From: Lepidurus packardi
Lineage: Eukaryota > Arthropoda > Branchiopoda > Notostraca > Triopsidae
NCBI GenBank assembly: GCA_023053545.1
Contig: JAKZAN010000004.1
Coordinates: forward strand, 6,138,001 to 6,202,000
Length of the DNA: 64,000 bases
Direction: 5' to 3'
Under the pieces are notes generated by a model. That model did not search any database. It was not told where the DNA came from and saw nothing but the letters and a program-made list of their open reading frames with translations. This document shows positions 36,301-45,300 of this stretch, one piece after another (positions within the stretch are counted from its first letter, which is position 1; each line of letters starts with the position of its first letter). A program made the position numbers and the translations under genes.

Positions 36301-39300
36301 ATGACATGGGCGTCACCTTTTCACAATGTATTTTTTTAAACTAATAGAGTGAAAGAAAGTACAAGTTTTAACGATTGTCATGAAGGAAAGTTGGCGAGAA
36401 CCGTTAACCTAAGCTTTAACTAAACTTGTCCTGAGCTAACCTAGTGCATTTCCAGTCCAGCTACCAATTTTCAACTGAAATTACACCCGTTTGTCATTCT
36501 TTTTCTGGATAACGTTTTTGCAAGAATATGACACTGCAGTTTTATTTTTTACTCTGGGTTTTTAACGGAGAACCTGTTGGGCAAACAATAACAAACATCA
36601 GTGCCATCTATGACTGTTTTGCATCAATAAGCTAAAGTATACGGGAGCCTTAACTAGTGCTTCTTTATTTTTCATTGTCGAGCTACAATGGAAAAACGCT
36701 GATCCAAGACGATTTCCTGCATTATCTTTTTTGGCCCTTATATTACCACGGCTGGTGTTTGTATTTGTAAGATTCGTTCAGCCGAGCCAGTCAAAGATGG
36801 AGAGGGCCAGTATATATTTTTTTCATTATAAATCCTTTGCATATTTAGTGCGTACTAAACTGGTTAAAATTTTTCCAATATGCCGCAAGCTTTTTGTCTA
36901 CCCTTTTTATCCATTGTCCTGGAGCGCTGATTCATTGTCTCGCCTATTTCCTATAGACTCTCAACTCCTGCTGCTCAACTCCCTTTTTTACTTTTTCTCT
37001 CTTTTTTTTGTTAGTCAAGTCGGGGCTCATTATCAGAAGCCCACACTCTTTAGCCGGATATAAGGGAGACGGCAGCCAGCAGCCTGAAAGATATATGTTC
37101 CCCCCTTTAGTTCCCAGTCCTTGATGACAACCAATTAAAATCGATAAGTTCTGCTCCCCTTTCATTCCAAGTTTTCCCTTTGCCTCACAAGCCGTGACAG
37201 TTTTGATTCCTTTCTTCCATCCCCTTCCTGAGCGTGGCTTTTTAGGAATTGGGAATTGAAACGAACACACGTGTCTATGGATCTCACTCTAAGAAAGTTT
37301 AGCAATCCAAAATTGGGCATAAAGAAGAGTGGAGCGTAAGCAAATTAAAAAAAAAATGGCTACGGAACTGTAATCATGCAAAGCGTGACATTTGGTAATT
37401 TGCGGAGCGAAAGTCTCGTTTTTCGCAGGTTATTAAAAAAGAATTCGCTTTTAAAGCAAATAAGCGTCGCGGACGAAAGGGGCGGCTTTGGTTGTGTTAT
37501 TAGAGGTCTTTGTCATGCATTTCAATTTTGAGGATACTCAAATTGGGATCCCTTGGGCCATTACTTATTTTTTTGTGTGTGCCAAAGGGCAGTTAACATG
37601 ACTTGTTTTTTGGTTAGATTACAACGTGCCAGTAAGTTATGCGTTGCAAAGATTGGCGGATTTGTTTCCATTGAGATTATTTAACTCACCAAGTTTCCAC
37701 GTCTAGCTTTGTGTGTGCCCTGTAATCACGGCCATGTTTTTGGAAACAAAAAAATAAACGCCAACCCCCCAGCTCCGTTTTCTTTACATTAATAGTCTTC
37801 TCTCAGGCTATATACGTGTGACAAACCAGGTTCATAATTGGACTGACAAGCTTTTTAGGGAGGGGGGAGCACACTTGACTCTGGAGATAGAGCACGAACT
37901 TTCGAGCAGAAAAGTGTATCTTGTATCAGCTTAGTTTCAAACCACGTTCGCTATTAAGTGCACGAGTTTGATGCGAAAACTAAGATAAAAATTTACCAAA
38001 TTAAGTTTCTTTTTCTTTTTTCTTACTTTTAAGAAAGTCACTTCTTAATGTGGATGAAAGTTTTCATGCAATCAACTCTCATTTGCAGTCGCCTGACTTC
38101 GTTAATGAGACGTTAGATATGTGCACCAGGCACAAGTGTTGCATGTCCCGCGAGTCTCATTTTCCTGAGAGTAAAATTTATGCGGCCTTTTCCTCCCTTT
38201 TTTACCTTTGGCATTGTATTATTGTATTTAGAAAAAAAAAAGATCGGGTCGATTTTTGCACCTGCGGACGGATCGAACAATAGGAAACTGCGAGTAAGGG
38301 GACCATAAAGAATTTCTACTGAGTGCGTGAACGTGTTTTGTTGTTTGCGTAAATCTTCTGTTTCTTTACTCTCTTGACTCGGTTACTTATACAATGCAGG
38401 CAGACTAATCAGCTTGTTCAACTCTTTACTTTATATTGCAGGTATTCCACGACCGCCCATGTATCCGTTCCCAACGCAGTACCCTTATCCTATGCTCGGA
38501 GCAGAGATGGCGCAAATGGCATCATGGTAAGTTTCGTTTTTGCATTTACCTTGATTTTTAAAACATGCCATGCAGGGCCATAGCTACGGAAAGTTACATG
38601 TTGAGATTGGGGTGGATGATTTACAGTCTTTATTCTTCTAAGAGGGAGGAAATATGTTCTAAAATTGGATTGAGCTGCGGTTCACGAGGTACAAACGTTC
38701 GAAATGTGGGTCGTGATGTCACATACGTGTCGTAGCATGGTTACTGTTTACTTCCGTGTACAAAACGCCAAGCGAAAGCTCTCGCGCACCATCGATACTG
38801 ACATGCTAGCACCTCTGTGACGTCACAAAGCCACGGGGGACACGTTTATGAAATTTCTGCTTAATAGCTTTATTACTACTTCCCGTATAAAGTTAAACTT
38901 AAATTATCACTAAAAGATTATATATTTTTACTGCATTTCTGAGAAAACTTTGACTAAAGTTGAGCGTAATACTATTGAGCTTAAATAATGAGATAGAATA
39001 AATAATAATAATAATTGTAGTTATTAAATGAAGGGTGTTAAATTCGTCAAGTCTATTTTTAAGTAAAAATCTAAAAAATCTCGTAGTTTTGATTGTGGGA
39101 GTTTTAGAAGTTTAACAAAGCGAGAATCGATGCGGTGGGTTTCTTTTTTTAAGATTTTTTATTTTTTTGGGGTGGGGCCGAGTTTTTAAAAATATGAACT
39201 TTGGACGCTTTGAAGTGGTTCGAGTATTGACGAGCTTATAGACGTGCAAGTCTCGGGTTCGTGGAGAGGCTGGGGAGCACTTAGCTATGTCCACCATGAT

Positions 39301-42300
39301 GAGATGCAGAAAACTCTTTGGGACAGTGGTGGTGGAAGGCAGGAAAGAAAAAAAAATGCCAAGAAAAGATAAGGAAAACAACCTCTTTTTGCCTGGCTGG
39401 GTTTTATGTAAATGTCATGTTCTAGAGATAGATAGGCTACGGCTTTAGACGCCACAGAACAAGAACGACATGACCAACATGTCACTCGCAATATTGCCAC
39501 AACTTGTCCGGTGGTTTGGGGGGACTGGGCAATCAACGCAGACATGGTTTCGTGCCCACCTCAATGACTTCTGTCGGGATTTAGATAGACTAAGGTGGGG
39601 GGGAGGCATAGAGAAGGCTTCCTATATTGCCTTTTTCGATATGCTCAGGGAATTATTCGTTTATCGGGTGGAAATGTTTGCACGCAATACACTCGCTCGA
39701 TGCAAAAACTTGACAGTGGCCAATTAAGGGGAACCAAAATCCTGGAAAATATGAAAAAAAATAGAACGTAAGACTGTAACAGTGAAGTGGAGCACGCAAG
39801 CGTTCCTTTTGGTCATTTTAACACGGAAAAGCGACGTTGACGTTTTTATTCGATTTCCCAAATTGGGGTGTGTTTGTATAAAGACTTTTTTGTATGTGTT
39901 TGGCGTGGTATAAGAGAAGGGAGAATTCGACAAAGGAGAGGTCGATGGAGATGATGGATTGGGATATGTGTTATGTTTTGTGTATCTAAAGACTTTGAAA
40001 ATGATTTTAAAAGTGTAGTTTTTTTAATGTTTATTTTTTTTTCTTTTTTCCTTTCCAAACAGGCACGCCCCCAGCATGTACCAGATCTCATCCGCCTCCG
40101 GATTCCGCAGTCCGTATCCCAGCAGCCTTCAACTGCCAGGAGCCTCCTTACCCAGGTTACTATTTAACTTTCCTCACTTTGTGAAACCCATCGCTAATGG
40201 TAGGGTAAATCATACATCCAGCCACAAGCGCAAGCGTTTTGGGAATTTTTCTTTCTTTTTTTTTTTTCTTTTAGCAGTCAAGGTTACCAAAAGTTGGCGT
40301 TCTGAATTAAAACAAAGTGGAGTTTATTGATAAAACTATCTAGATTCCGCGTACAAACACTCAACAATTATTTCCAAAATAATAGTAAATGATTTGAGTG
40401 ACAGATCGATTTAGAACGTCGTTATAGAGGAAAAAGAATAGTTCCAAGACATCATATTTACTCTTCTTTATGACGGAGAGGAGAGAGTGTGGGCATTTTA
40501 AGCCTGGCTGGCGCCAGATTACGACCATTGATAAGAAAAGCATGCGAGACGTGTCCTTACCGTAAATGTAAAAGTCAATGAATAGTGCTTACTTTTGAGA
40601 GCTACTGAAATATCAGTTAAAAGCACCACAACCACACGAACTCATACTCTGCTTTCGTTCCCTTATTTAGCTTTTTAATTCACGTAGGGAATAAGAAAGG
40701 GAAAGAGAATTTATGGGATTTTTTGAGACATTTTGATATTTTGATACCGTACTCCATACTTTAGGACACGCTTTGGGCTTCCAGTGAATTGTACGATAAG
40801 AGAAGTCAAACTGTAGTAGACAGAACAGAATAAGAACCAGACTGGGTGGTCAAAGTCTTAGTGTATTTACGTGTTATATAGTAATATGCATACATATGTA
40901 TAAGATAGGCTGCACCGAGGGATTGATAGGAGAACTTTGGGGAAAAGCCAAACGGATGCGGGAGAACGAGAAGAAAAGATTACGAATAATCTTCCGTGCG
41001 TTTTTCCGTTGACAGGCAGGTAAAGTTTAACAGACAGGCTCACAAAAAAATCTGGGAAATAAAAAAAGAAAGTGCCAGGATGCAAGACAAGACCAAAAAG
41101 AATCAAGGCAATCGTATGGGGTTTTAGACCAATATTAAGCTTTGAACCCCCATCCATGACACAGCGCATTCTTCACGACTAGCACCTCCAAGAGAGCTTC
41201 TTTACGATGATTTTTGTAACTGGTATTAAAAATAAGTTGGAAAAAAGAAATAAAACTTTAAAAAATAAATAAAATTAAAACAACATTGTTAAAAAAAAAC
41301 AGATCTTTAGGTAAATAATAGACTTTTTATCGTAGAAGAAGAATTGGTATGAATGGGTTTTTTTTCTGCCCAGGAAGCTTAGATTTTTATGGGAAGGATA
41401 ATTTGGAGGGACGTGATGCAACAAACCAAACTCGCCATAGATCGAAATTTTTTTTTTTTTGCTGTGTTGGTTAAAAATTCGCTTGTTATGTTGATGCTCG
41501 TCATTCACAAACTACCAACAATATAATTCATTTTATTTTTCTTTCTGTCTTGTTCCTTCGAACGTCCTCCTTGAGGCAGAACGGTTTGGGAATATATTTC
41601 CACAAGGGGAAAAAAATAGAAAAAAAGGAAGGAAACCGGGTTGGGTTATGAGATGGTTTAGGGTGACGAAGCTACCAGGTCCCTCACCTGCACACATCTT
41701 TGTGGTTTTCTGGCTGTTCCCAACTAACAATGTTAAGATGAGGAAAGAAGAAGGGGGGAAATTATATACAAAGGAGCATTGTGAAAGGTGACACGGGTCA
41801 AAAGCAACACGCACAAGGCTGCTCATTAGGCGAAGCTTACACGACTGGTAACCAGCGAGTTTCACGCATAAGTTAGCTTGTTAAGGCCATGTGATTTAAA
41901 GAGATTTTTTTACAAAAGAAAACATAAAAAATTATAGATATTGTTTAGCGAGAGACAAAAGAGAGCATAAAAAGAGGTCAGATTTTTTAAAATAGGGTTT
42001 TGGTTTAGTGTGAATGTAGTAGTTGTATGTAGTTTGGTTCACCAATTTTTCATTTAATTTTTTGGTTTCAGGTTCTCTCCCACGTTATTAAGTCACCATC
42101 CGGGTTTACATGGACCGCATCCTTTAATGAGTCCCAGCCATCCGGGCTTTGCTGGGCTGCATACAGTTAAGCAGGAATCGCCTCATTCATTAGCCATGGG
42201 GCTTTTGGTTGATCAGAACCATCGGTAAAAAATCTCCATTTTATTATGCTCCCTAAAACTTTACCATCCATTTTTTTTCGTTTTTTTATGATTCATTTAT

Positions 42301-45300
42301 GAACCCTAAAGCAGAAATGCAGGTTTGTTGGATAACAAAGCCCCCACCAGTTCCTCCGCAGAAACGTCTCGGTCACATGAAACCAATGGTCAACCTACTC
42401 CAAGTACTTATTTTATTAGTTTTCTTGACACTTTTAAGGCTCCCGTATACCTTAGCTCGTTATAGGTAAACAACTTTTTGAGAACACAGTGCATTTAATG
42501 AAAAAAAAAATGACAGTAATATCAAGCTTGTTAATAGATAGTGCACAACCAGTGCACAAGTTTATATAATATAAAAATAATTTATATATAAAATAATTTA
42601 TAAATAAATTAGCAATATGCAAATTCAGTTTGCAACTTTGAGATATACGCTACCTAAAAATCTGTCCTTCAGTTGTGCACTAGCTGCTTTAAAAAAAAAA
42701 AAACTTTATTTTATATGGCTTTCAACCCTGGCGTGACAAGCCGTTTTGGAGAAATCGTGTTCCGAAAGTTTGACGACTTGATTTGGGATATTGTACTGCT
42801 ACAGCAAACTGTGGTGACAAATTGTATTTTTCAGAAACAACACAAGCGTAGAAACGTAGCCGGCAATTAGCTAGCTATTTCTTACGCAAGGCTTTCGAAC
42901 AATAACAAACTTCAGTGCCATCTGCCACAGTTTCCAATCAATAAGCTAAGATATACTGGAGCCTTAAACTACAAGTTTAAATAAATTTACGAAATAAACT
43001 TGCATTTTAACTAACGACTTGTAGTTTCTCTGACCATCTACTTTTATTATCTATTAAATAATTATGTTCTTTTTCGTTAGTTGAAAAGAAGAAGCCTCAC
43101 ATTAAGAAGCCCTTAAACGCCTTTATGTTATACATGAAGGAGATGCGAGCCAAAGTTGTGGCTGAATGTACTCTAAAGGAGAGTGCAGCTATCAACCAAA
43201 TCCTTGGTCGCCGGGTAATTATAACAGATTTGCTAGTGACTCCTTTTTTTTTTACTGTCGGTTTATTAGAATTAGCTTAAAAATCAAATTGGTTATTTTT
43301 CCGTTTTCAATTATTTTTTCTTCATTTGTCATTTTTTCATTCCTTTTTTTAGTTAGCTCCCAGTTTATTTTTTTTTTCTAAAGCTAAAAGAAGTTGACTA
43401 GAGAGATAGAGACAGGTCCATCAAAGGGCTCGGGAATTTTTTGAATAGCAGCCATTTATTCATTCATTTATTCATTTTTCGCCAAAAAAAAGGTGCATTG
43501 GGTCCCCTCTTGACAAAAAAAATAAATGTGGATAGAGACAGGCCCATGCTCTTAAATGTCTATGTATATGGTTTCCTAGTTTTGGCTTTTTGTTCCGTGG
43601 GTTGCGAAAAAAAAAAAAAAACGGGAAAGGTTTTTTTGATCATATTATGTGCGGAAGCAAAAGAGAACAAAAAATAGACAAAAAGTGTGGCAATGTTAAT
43701 GATGATGTGTGTCCACATGATGCTATAACAAACCCATCTTGCTTGTGTCTATGCCTTTGTCAAGTGGCACACGTTATCCCGGGAAGAGCAAGCCCGTTAT
43801 TATGAGATGGCCCGTCAACAGCGACAACTGCACATGCAGCTCTACCCATCATGGACTTTGAGAGACGCCGCCCACAACCAGGGCAAACGAAGAAAGAGAA
43901 AGAGAGATAAAAACGCCGATGGAGGTAGCTCTTGCCCTTCATTAAAATTAATCATATACACCTTCCATTTTCTTTACCCCCCATTTTCGCTGCAAAAAAC
44001 CCAACGCTCCTCAAAGCTTTCTACACTAAAAAAACACACCGAACTCAACCCTTAGCAAAGGACGGGACGAAAAAATAATCACAAATTAAGAAGAGTACTG
44101 CCACCAAGAAAATCTTATGCATTGGTTTCTTTACTCTCTCCGATTATCTCTGAAGTTTCTAACCTTGGTGTCTTCTGGCTAACTGTATATAATATACTTG
44201 TTCTTGGGGGTCATGTGACGAAGGTAAAAAAAAATACTGGCAAGGGACATGGTAAAATATTGGCTTACGCACGGACATATGGATAAAAACACGCATTTTA
44301 CGTATTAGGCACATGTTAGGAATAGGATTTAGGATTAGGTCTCTCCTTTTTTTGGTGTCAGGTCGTTTCAAAGGCTTCTGCTGGGCCTGTCTCAATCACG
44401 CACACGGCCAGGGCTTCTTTTTTTGGGAGGGGGGCTTGTTAGTGTAAAAGAAAAAAAAATTGTTCCTCTTTTTTACGTTGTCAAACCTTATTATTTTCGA
44501 CTCGTTCTTTTATTTATTCTTCATTTCTTCAGATTTTTTTTTCTTTACAAAACAAAACCGAGTCAAGACCTTTGAGTAGATTTTTTTTTCTCGATTTTTT
44601 TTGGTAACCGTGATGATTTTCCTTAACTAATGATGGTGAACTTTGCGATGGATTTGGTCAGTGGCACGCCTTGGGGCGCGAGGAGCAAGCCAAGTATTAT
44701 GACCTGGCGCGGAAAGAACGTCAAAACCATCTGCAATTACACCCGGGTTGGTCTGCTCGAGATAATTACGCCCAAGGCAAGAAGAGGAAGCGCAGGCGGG
44801 AGAAGATGGCCGACAATGGAGGTACCGATCTTTATGCCCAGATGCAATGCAAAACGAGGAACGAAAAAGATGGTAGTTTTAGTCCTCCAAAACCAAAAAA
44901 TAGTCTTCCTTTTTTATTTAAAGGATACGCCCCCTCTTTTTTATTTCTTACGGTGTGACATCCGCCCAGCACAGCAGCCTTTGTTTTTTTTTAAAAAAAT
45001 CTTAAGTTAGTTCGCAAAGGTTTTTATTTGTGTCTTGAGTTCCTGGCGTTTTTTGTGTAGCTTCTCAAAGAAATTGTTTAGCCCTGCGTGAGTTTTTACA
45101 AGATTTTCAGTTGAGATTTTGTATTTTACGGGGTAGGAAACAGGAAGAAAGTAAGATTTTTAATTGGGGGAAAGGTGACGCACAACTTTGGACGAGCCAA
45201 ATTTAATAGTTTAGCTTAGCGTGGAAGACAAATGGCGAAGCGGCGTTGCCCGTAACGTGGTTTCTTTTTTTTTTGAGTATCAAAATTGGTGAGATTTAGT

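Noticed and set aside
42673-42870. Open frame inside the TTAA element copy B
   Set aside because: Not shared with copy A, starts in an A/T-rich insert and has no transposase motif.
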